In this document: positions 1 to 7,743 of the stretch, in pieces
Layout: each line of letters starts with the position of its first letter
Position numbering within the stretch: the stretch's first letter is position 1
Source: DATAJX01 sp036261915
GTDB taxonomy: Bacteria; Pseudomonadota; Alphaproteobacteria; UBA2136; UBA6156
Direction: 5' to 3'
DNA length: 64,000 nucleotides
NCBI GenBank assembly: GCA_036261915.1
Contig: DATAJX010000005.1
Location: forward strand, 62,001-126,000
Program-made: the position numbers and the translations under genes
Notes under the pieces: generated by a model
Told to the model about the DNA's origin: nothing
What the model saw: the letters and a program-made list of their open reading frames with translations, nothing else
Database searches by the model: none

Positions 1-90
1 CTCCTGCTGCTGTCCAACTTCAGCCAGACCCCTACCCTTTGGGTTAAGAGCCACGGTTCACGCCGGTGGATGTTGTCTGGATCGAACTGA
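1..90 (+). CDS. Possible C-terminal end of a truncated gene
   Basis: The first frame is open from the window edge to a TGA at 88-90, giving 29 residues that start LLLLSNFSQ and end MLSGSN. A strong terminator follows 36 bases later, so some transcript must end here on the plus strand. The codons look acceptable for this genome, but 29 residues are too few to assign a family. The stretch could equally be the 3' end of a non-coding RNA; I looked for a tRNA T-arm and did not find a convincing one. Confidence 0.25.
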   Translation, partial: LLLLSNFSQTPTLWVKSHGSRRWMLSGSN

Positions 91-125
91 ACAAGCGCAG
101 TCGAGCATACCGTTCGTACTGATTC

Positions 126-164
126 AAAAAGCCCCGGTTTCCAATGTGGAAACCGGGGCTTTTT
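126..164. terminator. Bidirectional intrinsic terminator
   Basis: A perfect 12-bp stem (131-142 with 148-159) with a 5-base loop is flanked by A-rich sequence on the left and T-rich sequence on the right, so it can stop transcription in both directions. It closes whatever transcript enters from the left edge. Confidence 0.85.
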
Positions 165-197
165 GCCATTCTTCATCTTCTTTTTTATTGAACGCAT

Positions 198-304
198 CCG
201 GCGGGATGAGTGTTTCGTTTTCTCCGACGCCCGAGCATCGCAGCGCACACTGTCAGTGCGTGAGAAGCGCAGGGCTAGGAAAAATGAAACAATCGCCCGC
301 CCGG
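198..304. repeat. Long hairpin repeat, copy A
   Basis: Outer arms CCGGCGGG / CCCGCCCGG, then GTTTCG-TTTTC / GAAAAATGAAAC arms, enclose a core that reads CGACGCCCGAGCATCGCAG and, after the apical loop, GAGAAGCGCAGGGCTA. The tip CGCAC-loop-GTGCG is a short perfect stem. A second copy lies at 19762-19885 with nearly the same core but different outer arms; there the apical stem is CGTAC/GTACG, so one base pair has changed on both sides. It sits just beyond the stop codon of the ELM1-family gene. Confidence 0.65.
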
Positions 305-309
305 GGCGT

Positions 310-1419
310 TCAACCCCGGGTCCGGTTCCAAACCGCCTGCACAAACCCCGCCACACTCGCGGTATCGTTCAGCGGCTGGCGCTGTTTGCGCAGAGTCAGC
401 TTGCCTTCCCACTTGGCGGCGTAGCCCAGCTTCTGCATCAGGGCAAAAAAGCGCTTGTTGAATTTGGTTTCTTTCAGGTCGCTGCCCATGGCGGTCAGGT
501 ACACCGGCTTCCCGGCGCTGGCGCCCTCGCTCACCATGCTCACGCTGTCGGCGGTGGCCACCACGGCTTCGGCCACGGCCAGATAGGCAAAATACGGGTT
601 GTCGCGGTGGTGCGGGTCGTCCGGGCTCCAAAAGTGGAAGGGCACGGCCTTGGCATCGCGCGGCTGGTTCTCCAAACGCTCGCGGGCAAACCTGGTCAGT
701 TCCTCGCCGGTGCGGCGGCTGGTGCTCACCAGCAAACTGCCGCCGTTGTTGGCGGCCCAGTGCAGGGTGCTGTCCAGCAGGTGCTTCACCTGCTTTTCGG
801 TCATGGTGCTGCGCTTGGTGCTGCCACCGATCATCACCGCCAACCGCGGCTCGCGGCACCCCTTCAAACGGCCGCTCCAGCGGTCGGCCTCGCGCGCCAG
901 CATGGCGGGGGTCACGCGGTTGGTGGCCCCGGCGGTCACGATCACATTCGGCCCCGGCTTCCACACCCCACCCACGTCGTGTTGGGGAAAGCTCACCACG
1001 TCGTAGTCGGCGGGCCGGGTCCACGCCGCCGGGCGCATCAGCTGAATGGTGAACAGCTGCGGCCGTTCCTTTTTCAGCCGCGCCAGAATGCGGCTGCCGT
1101 CCCAGCCGGTGCCGATCACCACACCCACGCGGGCATCGGGCCAGTTGCTGTACTGCCAGCGCACGGGCACAAAGGTACGCCACTTGCGCAGCCAGCGCGG
1201 CTGCAGGTTCCAAATTTCAGGGTTCTTCCAGCCCATGGCCTCGGCCAGTCCCAAACTCTGGGCCAGGTTGCCGGTGCGGCCGTCAAACAAAATGGTGCAG
1301 GGCTGGCTGGTGATGCTGCTGGTCGCCTCGCCTTCCGGCACCATCAGCACCAGCGGCTGCCGCACCGGGGTCTTCGGCGACGGTTTTTTGGCGGCGGTTT
1401 TTTTCTTTTTCTGGATCAC
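310..1419 (-). CDS. ELM1-family protein (mitochondrial fission ELM1 / DUF1022)
   Basis: The 369-residue product starts with a Lys-rich stretch (MIQKKKKTAAKK) and then resembles the ELM1 family common in alphaproteobacteria: a GRTGNLAQSLGLAEAMGW-type N-terminal motif around residues 47-65, a GGSTK loop near residue 200, and a C-terminal half with SVSMVSEGASAGKPVY near residues 290-310. Family members have a GT-B-like fold with two Rossmann halves; the bacterial function is not established. The gene is last in the minus operon after ispA, with 6 bases between them. In many relatives dxs follows ispA; here this gene takes that place. Its proximity to a glycosyltransferase and an O-antigen ligase fits a sugar-transfer role, but that is inference. 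Confidence 0.8.
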   Translation of the reverse strand: MIQKKKKTAAKKPSPKTPVRQPLVLMVPEGEATSSITSQPCTILFDGRTGNLAQSLGLAEAMGWKNPEIWNLQPRWLRKWRTFVPVRWQYSNWPDARVGVVIGTGWDGSRILARLKKERPQLFTIQLMRPAAWTRPADYDVVSFPQHDVGGVWKPGPNVIVTAGATNRVTPAMLAREADRWSGRLKGCREPRLAVMIGGSTKRSTMTEKQVKHLLDSTLHWAANNGGSLLVSTSRRTGEELTRFARERLENQPRDAKAVPFHFWSPDDPHHRDNPYFAYLAVAEAVVATADSVSMVSEGASAGKPVYLTAMGSDLKETKFNKRFFALMQKLGYAAKWEGKLTLRKQRQPLNDTASVAGFVQAVWNRTRG

Positions 1420-1425
1420 CGGGTT

Positions 1426-2349
1426 CTACTTCTCTCTGGTTACCGCAAATTTCACGATCCAGCGGAGCGGATCGGCCTCGTCGCCAAAATCCTCCAGCGC
1501 CTTCAGCGCGGCATTGGCCTCGGCCAGCGCCTGCTTTTTGGCGGCGGCCAGCCCCAGCACGGTCACAAAGGTTCGCTTGCCGGCGGCGGCGTCCTTGCCC
1601 TTGGTCTTGCCGGTCACTTCGGTTTCGCCTTCTTCGTCCAGCACGTCGTTATGGATCTGGTACGCCAGCCCCAAACCACCGGCATAGGCGGCCAGCGCGC
1701 GGCGCATGTCGGGCTTGGCACGCGCCAGCGCGGCCCCGCCCATCACGCTGGCATGGATCAGGGCACCGGTCTTCAGGTTACTCAACCGCGCCAGTTCGGT
1801 TTGGCCGACCTTGGTCTTCTGCCACTCCCACACCATGTCCACCATCTGCCCGGCCACCATGCCCAGGGCCCCCATGGCGCTAGAATATATCTTTATTAAT
1901 TCACATCTTACATCAGCATCTTCATGCGTCATTTTATCGGCCAGCAACTCAAAGGCGCTGGCCTGCAACCCGTCGCTGGCCATCAGCGCGGTGGCTTCGT
2001 CGAACTTTTTATGCGCGGTGGCCACGCCGTGGCGCAGGGCGTCGTCGTCCATGCATGGCAGGTCGTCCTGAATGAGCGAGTACACATGGATCATCTCCAT
2101 GGCGGCGCTGGCGCGCGCGGCCTGCAACCCGCTGGTGCCGCCGCACAGGTGGTGCGCCGCGTGCAGCAGCGCCGGGCGCAACCGCTTGCCGCCACTGAAC
2201 ACGCCGTAGCGCATGCATTCCCACAAACGGTCTTCGGGCAGGCCGGTGCCGTCGCGCGGCAACACCTCGGCCAGCACGTCGTCGGTGGCCCCGGCCACCT
2301 TGGCCAGCCAGTTCTTGAATTGTTTTTGTTCTTGCTCGGTCAGTTTCAT
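1426..2349 (-). CDS. ispA: Farnesyl diphosphate synthase (polyprenyl synthetase)
   Basis: The enzyme condenses isopentenyl diphosphate with DMAPP and GPP to give farnesyl diphosphate for quinone and undecaprenyl synthesis in the cytoplasm. At 307 residues it is family-sized. Visible landmarks are FSGGKRLRPALL (51-62, substrate-binding GGKRxRP), the first Asp-rich motif DDLPCMDDD (95-103) and a Lys-Thr at about 193-194. The second Asp-rich motif reads NDVLD (234-238), so the usual first Asp is Asn. The xseB stop is 3 bases upstream, making xseB-ispA the standard alphaproteobacterial pair. The chain length of the product is inferred from the small residues before the first motif. Confidence 0.92.
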   Translation of the reverse strand: MKLTEQEQKQFKNWLAKVAGATDDVLAEVLPRDGTGLPEDRLWECMRYGVFSGGKRLRPALLHAAHHLCGGTSGLQAARASAAMEMIHVYSLIQDDLPCMDDDALRHGVATAHKKFDEATALMASDGLQASAFELLADKMTHEDADVRCELIKIYSSAMGALGMVAGQMVDMVWEWQKTKVGQTELARLSNLKTGALIHASVMGGAALARAKPDMRRALAAYAGGLGLAYQIHNDVLDEEGETEVTGKTKGKDAAAGKRTFVTVLGLAAAKKQALAEANAALKALEDFGDEADPLRWIVKFAVTREK

Positions 2350-2352
2350 GCG

Positions 2353-2568
2353 CTATTCCTCAAACGGCTCCACATCGCCCTGCGCCGACACGATTTTCTC
2401 CACCCGCATCTCATACCCCTGCAGCAGCTTCTTGGCGGCTTCCACCAGCTTCATGCCCTCGCCGTAGGCCTGCAACCCCTCCTCCAGCGGCACGTCGCCG
2501 CTTTCCAGGCGGCGCACCATGGTTTCCAGTTGCGCCATCAGTTCCTCAAAACTTTTTTCGTTACTCAT
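2353..2568 (-). CDS. xseB: Exodeoxyribonuclease VII small subunit
   Basis: The small subunit partners XseA to degrade single-stranded DNA. The product is 71 residues, typical for the family, and has the signature SFEELMAQLETMVRRLESG followed by PLEEGLQAYGEGM. I start at the ATG at 2568 (MSNEKSF) because GAGGA lies 6 bases upstream; the longer frame to 2619 would run into the preceding gene. The start overlaps the end of the glycosyltransferase gene by 8 bases, suggesting translational coupling. xseA is not in the window. Confidence 0.93.
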   Translation of the reverse strand: MSNEKSFEELMAQLETMVRRLESGDVPLEEGLQAYGEGMKLVEAAKKLLQGYEMRVEKIVSAQGDVEPFEE

Positions 2569-3670
2569 AATTATCCTCACTTCGAATAAGTCGCTCGTAA
2601 TACTCCAGCCACAGGTCAACCACCACCCCGTCGGTGAATTTCTGCCGCCACGCCATGGTGCCGCCGTTGGCTATCTGCATGCCCAGCACCCGGCGCTCGG
2701 TCACTTCCTTAATTTCGTTGGCCAGGTCGGCCACGCTGCCGGTGGTGGCCAACCGGCCGCTCACGCCATGCTCGATCAGGTGCAGCGGGCCCTTGGTGCG
2801 GCTGGCAATCACGGGTATGCCGTGCGCCCACGCATCCAGCACCACATTGCCCAGCGGCTCGTCGCGGCTGGGCACCAGCCACACGTCGGCGGCGCTGGCC
2901 CAACCGGAAATATTGCTTTGCCACCCGGCCCAGTGCACGCGGTCGGCCACCTTCAATTGCGCGGCCTGCGCCTTCAGGGCTTTTTCTTCCGGCCCGCTGC
3001 CCACCACCACCAAATGGTAACGCGGGTCCAGCCGCTCCAGCGCCTCAATGGCCAGGTCGATGCCCTTCACCTTGTGCAACCGCGCGGCCATGAACAGCAC
3101 AATACCGTTGGGGGGTATCTTCAAAAACGCGCGCATGTCGCCGCGGCTGTTCTTCCAGCTGGGCGGCGGCGCGGGCACAAAGTTGGGCAGGTAATCCACG
3201 CGGTCGCCGGGCCAGCCGTTCTCGCGGGCGTAGTGGCAAATATCGGGCGTGTTGCACACCAGGTTCTTCACCCGGCCCTTAAAGTATTTCAGGTCGTAGT
3301 ACCCGCCCAAGCGCCCCACGGTGGCCATGTTCACGCGGGGCGTGCAATGGCTGGCGCGCTTCATCCACGCGGTAATGGCATGGGCCTTCCAGTCGCGGGC
3401 CACCTTGGCCACCTTGGCGCGCGTGCCCCACGGCAGCCAGCGGCTGAAGCTCGCGGTCTCGTGCCGTATGCCCGCGCGGCGCAACTCGCCCGAGATCCAG
3501 CTGCCCTGCCGCACGACCGGGTACACCAGCGCATCACCAGGGCGCTGGGCCAAAGCCACCATCAACCGCAAAAAGAACTGCTCCGCCCCCCCCGCCTCGG
3601 CACTGGCCAGCACATGCACCAGCCGCAACTGCTGGCGTTGCACGGGCTTGGGCGGCATCGGGTTAGGCAT
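2561..3670 (-). CDS. Glycosyltransferase family 4
   Basis: A 369-residue GT-B enzyme predicted to transfer a sugar from a nucleotide-sugar donor, probably in lipopolysaccharide or polysaccharide assembly. Residues 15-30 carry the acceptor-side AEAGGAEQFF motif; the C-terminal half holds VVVGSGPEEKALK and the donor-binding stretch EPLGNVVLDAWAHGIPV. In that E-x7-E region the second acidic residue is Asp instead of Glu. It sits 6 bases after the O-antigen ligase gene and overlaps xseB, so it belongs to the same transcript. The sugar and linkage cannot be read from sequence. Confidence 0.85.
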   Translation of the reverse strand: MPNPMPPKPVQRQQLRLVHVLASAEAGGAEQFFLRLMVALAQRPGDALVYPVVRQGSWISGELRRAGIRHETASFSRWLPWGTRAKVAKVARDWKAHAITAWMKRASHCTPRVNMATVGRLGGYYDLKYFKGRVKNLVCNTPDICHYARENGWPGDRVDYLPNFVPAPPPSWKNSRGDMRAFLKIPPNGIVLFMAARLHKVKGIDLAIEALERLDPRYHLVVVGSGPEEKALKAQAAQLKVADRVHWAGWQSNISGWASAADVWLVPSRDEPLGNVVLDAWAHGIPVIASRTKGPLHLIEHGVSGRLATTGSVADLANEIKEVTERRVLGMQIANGGTMAWRQKFTDGVVVDLWLEYYERLIRSEDNYE

Positions 3671-3676
3671 GGGCGC

Positions 3677-4954
3677 CTACTTTTTGCGGGCGCCGGTGGG
3701 CACCAGCGCTCGGCGCGGCAGCAACCGCTTGCGGCGGCGGGTGGCCACGTCGGGCCCGCCCCAGGCCACGCGCCAGCCCAAAATGCTGGTGAAGGCAAAA
3801 AACGTCAGCCACCACACGTTCACAATGCTGGTGTTGGCCAAGCCGGTCACCAAAAACGCGGCCAGGCTGGAGAGCGCCGCCACGCCGTAAATGTTGTTGC
3901 GCGAAAACTGGTAGAACCGCCAGCCGATCATCCCCAGCACGGCAAAGAATATCGCGGTGCCGATCAACCCGGTCTCCAGCAGCATCTGGATCAGCCAGTT
4001 GTGGGGGTGCATGTCCACGGCGCCGTTCAAAAAGCGGTAGTTCTGCAAGCCGATGCCCAACCATATGTCGTTGCCCAAGTGGCTGATGGCCGCCTGCCAC
4101 ACCTCAAGCCGGCCGCTCATGGGGCCGCGGCCGCCCTCATGCAGCACGGTAATGCGCTCGGCCATGAACTGCCAGCCGTTGGCAAAACCATAAGCCACCA
4201 CCCCGGTGGCCAGCGCAGCCAGCCCGGCCAGCCATTCGCGGCCGTGCAGCACCACGCGGTGGTGGGCCGCCAGCAACCAAATGAACAGCACACCGGCCAC
4301 AAACGCGCCCACCCAGCCGGCGCGGCCGCCACACAGCACCAGGGTGAAAATGGTGAACAGGATGCCGGGGAAAACCACACGCTGGGCAAACGGCTCGCCC
4401 TCGCGGCTTTTAATCATCAAGCGCGCCCATATGTACGGCAGCAGCACGCTCAACGCGGCGCTAAAACTGTTCAACCGGTACGGCGTCAGCGATTTTTTGG
4501 TGCCATGCAACGCGGCCGAAAGCCGGGCATCGCCCAGCAGCGCATCAAGGACGGCCAGGCCCATCATGGCAAAGGCGCTGATGGCCAGGGCCTTCATCAA
4601 AATCTCAACATACTGGCCGGGCATTTCGCGCAACGTGAAAAACAGCAGCCCGCTGCCAAACACCACCGCCACAATCTCCATCCACTTGTGGAAAGCCATG
4701 TCCACATTAATGCCAATGGCAGCGCTTAAAAGCGTCACCAGCAGCAGGGCCACAATGGCCAGCAGCATCCAGCTTTGCAGCATCAGCCGCACGGTCACCC
4801 GCAGGCTTTCACCCTTGGTGGCGGCCAGGCCGGTCAAAATGCCCACGGCAATAAGGGCAAACATCACGCCGCGGCCCACCATCACAAACGGCAGGGCCAT
4901 GCCCAGCGTGGTGGCGCTAAAGCGCCAGAGCAGTTGTTTGTCTTCGGCTAACAT
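3677..4954 (-). CDS. O-antigen ligase / Wzy-type polymerase
   Basis: A 425-residue inner-membrane protein with about ten hydrophobic segments and a Wzy_C-type core. The periplasmic motif MHPHNWLIQMLLETGLIG near residue 315 is typical of O-antigen ligases (WaaL) and related polymerases, where the conserved His and Arg residues work on the lipid-linked glycan. The C-terminus is basic (RRRKRLLPRR), consistent with a cytoplasmic tail. It is the first gene of the minus-strand cluster and is divergent from glyS. Whether it ligates or polymerises cannot be told from sequence. Confidence 0.83.
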   Translation of the reverse strand: MLAEDKQLLWRFSATTLGMALPFVMVGRGVMFALIAVGILTGLAATKGESLRVTVRLMLQSWMLLAIVALLLVTLLSAAIGINVDMAFHKWMEIVAVVFGSGLLFFTLREMPGQYVEILMKALAISAFAMMGLAVLDALLGDARLSAALHGTKKSLTPYRLNSFSAALSVLLPYIWARLMIKSREGEPFAQRVVFPGILFTIFTLVLCGGRAGWVGAFVAGVLFIWLLAAHHRVVLHGREWLAGLAALATGVVAYGFANGWQFMAERITVLHEGGRGPMSGRLEVWQAAISHLGNDIWLGIGLQNYRFLNGAVDMHPHNWLIQMLLETGLIGTAIFFAVLGMIGWRFYQFSRNNIYGVAALSSLAAFLVTGLANTSIVNVWWLTFFAFTSILGWRVAWGGPDVATRRRKRLLPRRALVPTGARKK

Positions 4955-5089
4955 TTTTATTCGTCCTCTTGCATCAATGGCTGGTCAAAAATTCGTGCCG
5001 CATACTGGCATACGGGGCCCCCGCCCGCCAACCCCCTGCCGCTTGGCCAAGCAGGCAAAAGCCATCATTTAGCGGGGCGGCGGGCTTAT

Positions 5090-5119
5090 TTGACAGCAAT
5101 GTTATACATAAGCTAGTAA
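5090..5119 (+). promoter_or_regulatory. Candidate promoter of glyS
   Basis: TTGACA at 5090-5095 matches the -35 consensus; TAGTAA at 5114-5119 follows after 18 bases. The start codon of glyS is about 20 bases further on. Confidence 0.4.
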
Positions 5120-5144
5120 ACACCTGCAAAATTAAGGAATTACC

Positions 5145-6527
5145 ATGCCCGCCAAAGATATGTCCGAACTCGTCAGCCTCTGCCAGCGCCGGGGTTTCAT
5201 CTTTCAAAGCGCCGATATCTACGGCGGCATGAAAGGCCTGTACGATTTCGGCCCGCTGGGCGTCGAGCTGAAGAACAACCTCAAGGCCGCCTGGTGGCGC
5301 GCCATGGTGTACGAACGCGACGACATCGAGGGCATCGATAGCGCCATCATCGGCCCGCACGTCACCTTTGCGCAAAGCGGCCACGCCGACACGTTCAACG
5401 ACCCGCTGACCGAATGCCGCAAGTGCAAAACCCGCATGCGGACAGACAAGATGAAAGACCCGACGGTGTGCGAAAACTGCGGCAGCAAAGACCTGATGCC
5501 CCCCCGCGCCTTCAACATGATGTTCAAGATGCAGTTCGGCCCCATGGAAGACAGCTCGGCCACCGTCTACCTGCGCCCCGAAACCGCCCAGCACATCTTC
5601 ATGAACTTCAAGAACGTGCTCGACACCACCGGCCGCAAGCCACCGTTCGGCATCGCGCAAATGGGCAAGGCGTTCCGCAATGAGATCATCGCCCGCAACT
5701 TCATTTTCCGCGTGCGCGAGTTCGAGCAGATGGAACTCGAATTCTTCGTCGAACCCGGAACGGATGAAAAGTGGCACGAATACTGGCTCGAGCAGCGCCT
5801 CAAGTGGTGGGAAGCCCAGGGCCTGCCGCGCGACAAGATCAAGATCAACGACGTCGCGAAGGACGACCTCGCCCACTACAGCAAGCGCACGTTCGACCTC
5901 GAATACCTGTACCCGCACGGGCACGACGAGATCGAGGGCATCGCCAACCGCACCGATTACGACCTCGGCAACCACACCCGCCACCAGGCCGAACTGAACC
6001 TGACCGCCAAGGTGCACCCCAACACCGAAAGCACGCAAAAGCTGGCGGTGTACGATGAGGAAAAGAAAAGCTGGTTCGTCCCCTACGTCATCGAGCCCTC
6101 GGCCGGTGTCGAACGCGGCGTGCTGGCGGTGCTGAACGAAGCCTACTTCGAAGAAGAGATCGGCACCGACGAAAAGACCGGCGAAAAGCGCACCCGCACG
6201 GTGCTCAAGCTCAAGCCGCATCTGTCGCCGCTCAAGGCCGCGGTCATTCCGCTGAAAAAGAACGAGCCGCGCATCGTCGCCATGGCCGAGCAGATCAAAA
6301 ACGACCTGCAAAAACTCGGCCTCGGCCGCGTGCTGCTCGAAAACACCGGCAACATCGGCAAGGCCTACCGCAAGCACGACGAAGCCGGTACGCCCATGTG
6401 CGTCACGGTCGATTTCGAAAGCCTCGACGACGCCTCGGTCACCATCCGCGACCGCGACACCATGGCGCAGGAACGCGTCAAGGTGGCCGACCTCGCCGCC
6501 AAACTCACCGCCCTCATCCGCGGTTAA
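5145..6527 (+). CDS. glyS: Glycyl-tRNA synthetase, single-chain class II (alpha2 type)
   Basis: Charges tRNA-Gly with glycine. The 460-residue chain is the homodimeric bacterial/eukaryotic form, not the GlyQ/GlyS alpha2-beta2 form. Class II motif 2 is visible as FRNEIIARNFIFRVREFEQM from residue 177; motif 3 as EPSAGVERGVLAVL near 325. A zinc-ribbon insertion has Cys at 91, 94, 109 and 112. The anticodon-binding domain fills the C-terminal quarter. AAGGAA lies 6 bases before the ATG. Most characterised alphaproteobacteria use the tetrameric enzyme, so this version is notable and may have been acquired by transfer. It is a single-gene unit with its own promoter and terminator. Confidence 0.95.
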   Translation: MPAKDMSELVSLCQRRGFIFQSADIYGGMKGLYDFGPLGVELKNNLKAAWWRAMVYERDDIEGIDSAIIGPHVTFAQSGHADTFNDPLTECRKCKTRMRTDKMKDPTVCENCGSKDLMPPRAFNMMFKMQFGPMEDSSATVYLRPETAQHIFMNFKNVLDTTGRKPPFGIAQMGKAFRNEIIARNFIFRVREFEQMELEFFVEPGTDEKWHEYWLEQRLKWWEAQGLPRDKIKINDVAKDDLAHYSKRTFDLEYLYPHGHDEIEGIANRTDYDLGNHTRHQAELNLTAKVHPNTESTQKLAVYDEEKKSWFVPYVIEPSAGVERGVLAVLNEAYFEEEIGTDEKTGEKRTRTVLKLKPHLSPLKAAVIPLKKNEPRIVAMAEQIKNDLQKLGLGRVLLENTGNIGKAYRKHDEAGTPMCVTVDFESLDDASVTIRDRDTMAQERVKVADLAAKLTALIRG

Positions 6528-6542
6528 AGCAGCCCGCACGGC

Positions 6543-6570
6543 AAAAGGCTCTCACTTGTGAGAGCCTTTT
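6543..6570. terminator. Terminator after glyS
   Basis: A perfect 12-bp stem AAAAGGCTCTCA / TGAGAGCCTTTT around a CTTG loop, 15 bases after the glyS stop. Confidence 0.9.
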
Positions 6571-6903
6571 GTTTTAGGCTAACGCAAATGTGACATAAAC
6601 CATTGAATTTAAATAATATTTTTTAGAAATAAGGCTTGCAGCGAATGCGGGGCGCCCCATTTCGGAGGGGTCACGACGTATCTCGAAAGGTTTAAAAGCG
6701 CAGTCCGCCGTGACCCGCGTTACACGACTGCCCAGAGGTGATTATCTTGCCTGTCTAACTTCGCCGGCCAGGCGGCGGGAACCGCTGCCCGAAGGGCACC
6801 CATAAAAAAGGGACCGCCGTCCCCCTGTTAGAGCAGGGAAACGGCGGCCTTCGGCGGCGAACCTGGTTTCACCCAGGTTTTCAATCTCATGAGGATCAAA
6901 CCA
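6571..6903 (+). other. Non-coding, structured stretch before a 50-residue gene
   Basis: I see no gene here. It opens with an AT-rich block (6600-6632) suited to a promoter. It then holds an inverted repeat GGGTCACG (6675-6682) / CGTGACCC (6707-6714), a second hairpin GCCGT-CCCTG / CAGGG-ACGGC (about 6811-6842), and a small hairpin AACCTGG / CCAGGTT (about 6860-6876) just before the Shine-Dalgarno of the next gene. It may be a long structured 5' leader or a separate small RNA. Confidence 0.4.
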
Positions 6904-7056
6904 ATGAGAAAGAAATTCGCCGACACCATCGCCGGTTATTACCGCCGATGGCAAGGAAAGAGCGAAGGAGAGCGGCTTGTGCTCGCCATCCAGTACCTGA
7001 CGGTGCTGACAATGGCGACCCAGCTCCTCCGGCTGCTTTTCCAACAAATGGGTTGA
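6904..7056 (+). CDS. Small protein of 50 residues, unknown
   Basis: The ATG at 6904 is preceded by TGAGGA with good spacing, and the frame gives a 50-residue basic, amphipathic protein: MRKKFADTIAGYY, then a charged middle and a hydrophobic C-terminal helix (LVLAIQYLTVLTMATQLL). It could sit at the membrane surface. A strong terminator follows 33 bases after the stop. The structured leader upstream and terminator downstream make an independent transcript likely. I recognise no family. Confidence 0.55.
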   Translation: MRKKFADTIAGYYRRWQGKSEGERLVLAIQYLTVLTMATQLLRLLFQQMG

Positions 7057-7089
7057 GCACATTTAAGGCTTAACCACAAAAAAGGGACC

Positions 7090-7118
7090 GGAGGGGGCAA
7101 AAGCCCCCTCCTTTCATT
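7090..7118 (+). terminator. Terminator after the 50-residue gene
   Basis: GGAGGGGGC / GCCCCCTCC, a 9-bp stem with an AAAA loop, followed by TTTCATTT. The preceding AAAAAAGGGACCG also occurs at about 6804-6817, before the leader hairpins of the same unit. Confidence 0.8.
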
Positions 7119-7247
7119 TGCAGGCCAAGCATAAGCTTCCAGCCCTCCTTTGTCAATATATTGTATACATTTCTGGGTGTTTCATCCCAACAGATTTTTT
7201 AACACCCCCGCCGTATCCTGAAAGTCAAAAAAAAGGGAGGGAACGAC

Positions 7248-7595
7248 ATGGCCACCGAAACACCCGCGCAGCAGCGCAAGGTCAAAAAAGTGATGCACGA
7301 ATTCAAACGGGGCACGCTCAAGGGCGGCAAGGGCAAGCACCCCAAGGTCAAAAGCCGCAAACAGGCCATCGCCATCGCGCTGTCCGAAGCGAAAGTGAAA
7401 CCCCGCCCCGGCGACAGCCGCGCCAAGGCGGGCAAAAAAAAGACCGCCGCCAAATCCTCGCCGCGCAAAACCACGCGCATCAAAACCACGGCCAAAAAGG
7501 CTACGCGCAAACCGGCGGCCCGCAAAACCACAACCGCCCGCCGCCGCGCCGGGGCCAAAAAGAGCACAACCAAGCGCACCACCCGCAAGCGCTAA
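7248..7595 (+). CDS. DUF6496 protein with a histone H1-like Lys/Arg tail
   Basis: A 115-residue, extremely basic protein. Residues 10-50 match the DUF6496 pattern (KVKKVMHEFKRGTLKGGKG, then RKQAIAIALSEA). From residue 60 on it is a low-complexity tail of KKTAAK, TTRK, KKAT and RRR repeats like bacterial histone H1-like proteins. A DNA- or RNA-binding, nucleoid-associated role is inferred from charge and tail composition only. GGGAGG precedes the ATG. It stands alone between two non-coding gaps. Confidence 0.8.
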   Translation: MATETPAQQRKVKKVMHEFKRGTLKGGKGKHPKVKSRKQAIAIALSEAKVKPRPGDSRAKAGKKKTAAKSSPRKTTRIKTTAKKATRKPAARKTTTARRRAGAKKSTTKRTTRKR

Positions 7596-7672
7596 AGCGC
7601 GGCACCCCCCTTTACAACCGCAGCGGCCACCCGCTAGGGTTGGTGTTACACGCCTATCGGCCCGGGTAAAAA

Positions 7673-7695
7673 CGGGCTTCGGCCCGCCCTTTTCC
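7673..7695 (+). terminator. Possible terminator after the DUF6496 gene
   Basis: CGGGC-TTCG-GCCCG followed by CCCTTTTCC. The U-tract is weak. Confidence 0.45.
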
Positions 7696-7743
7696 CCGCG
7701 CTTCCGGCGTGTTTCCAAGTCCTCGTTTTCAGGGAGACTTCAC

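Noticed and set aside
1..126. Possible tRNA or other stable RNA at the left edge
   Set aside because: A GGTTCA is present, but no cloverleaf could be folded by eye, so only a low-confidence end of a frame is listed.
163..1899. 578-codon plus-strand frame opposite the ELM1-family gene and ispA
   Set aside because: Antisense by-product; no ribosome-binding site, and His/Gly/Ala-rich translation.
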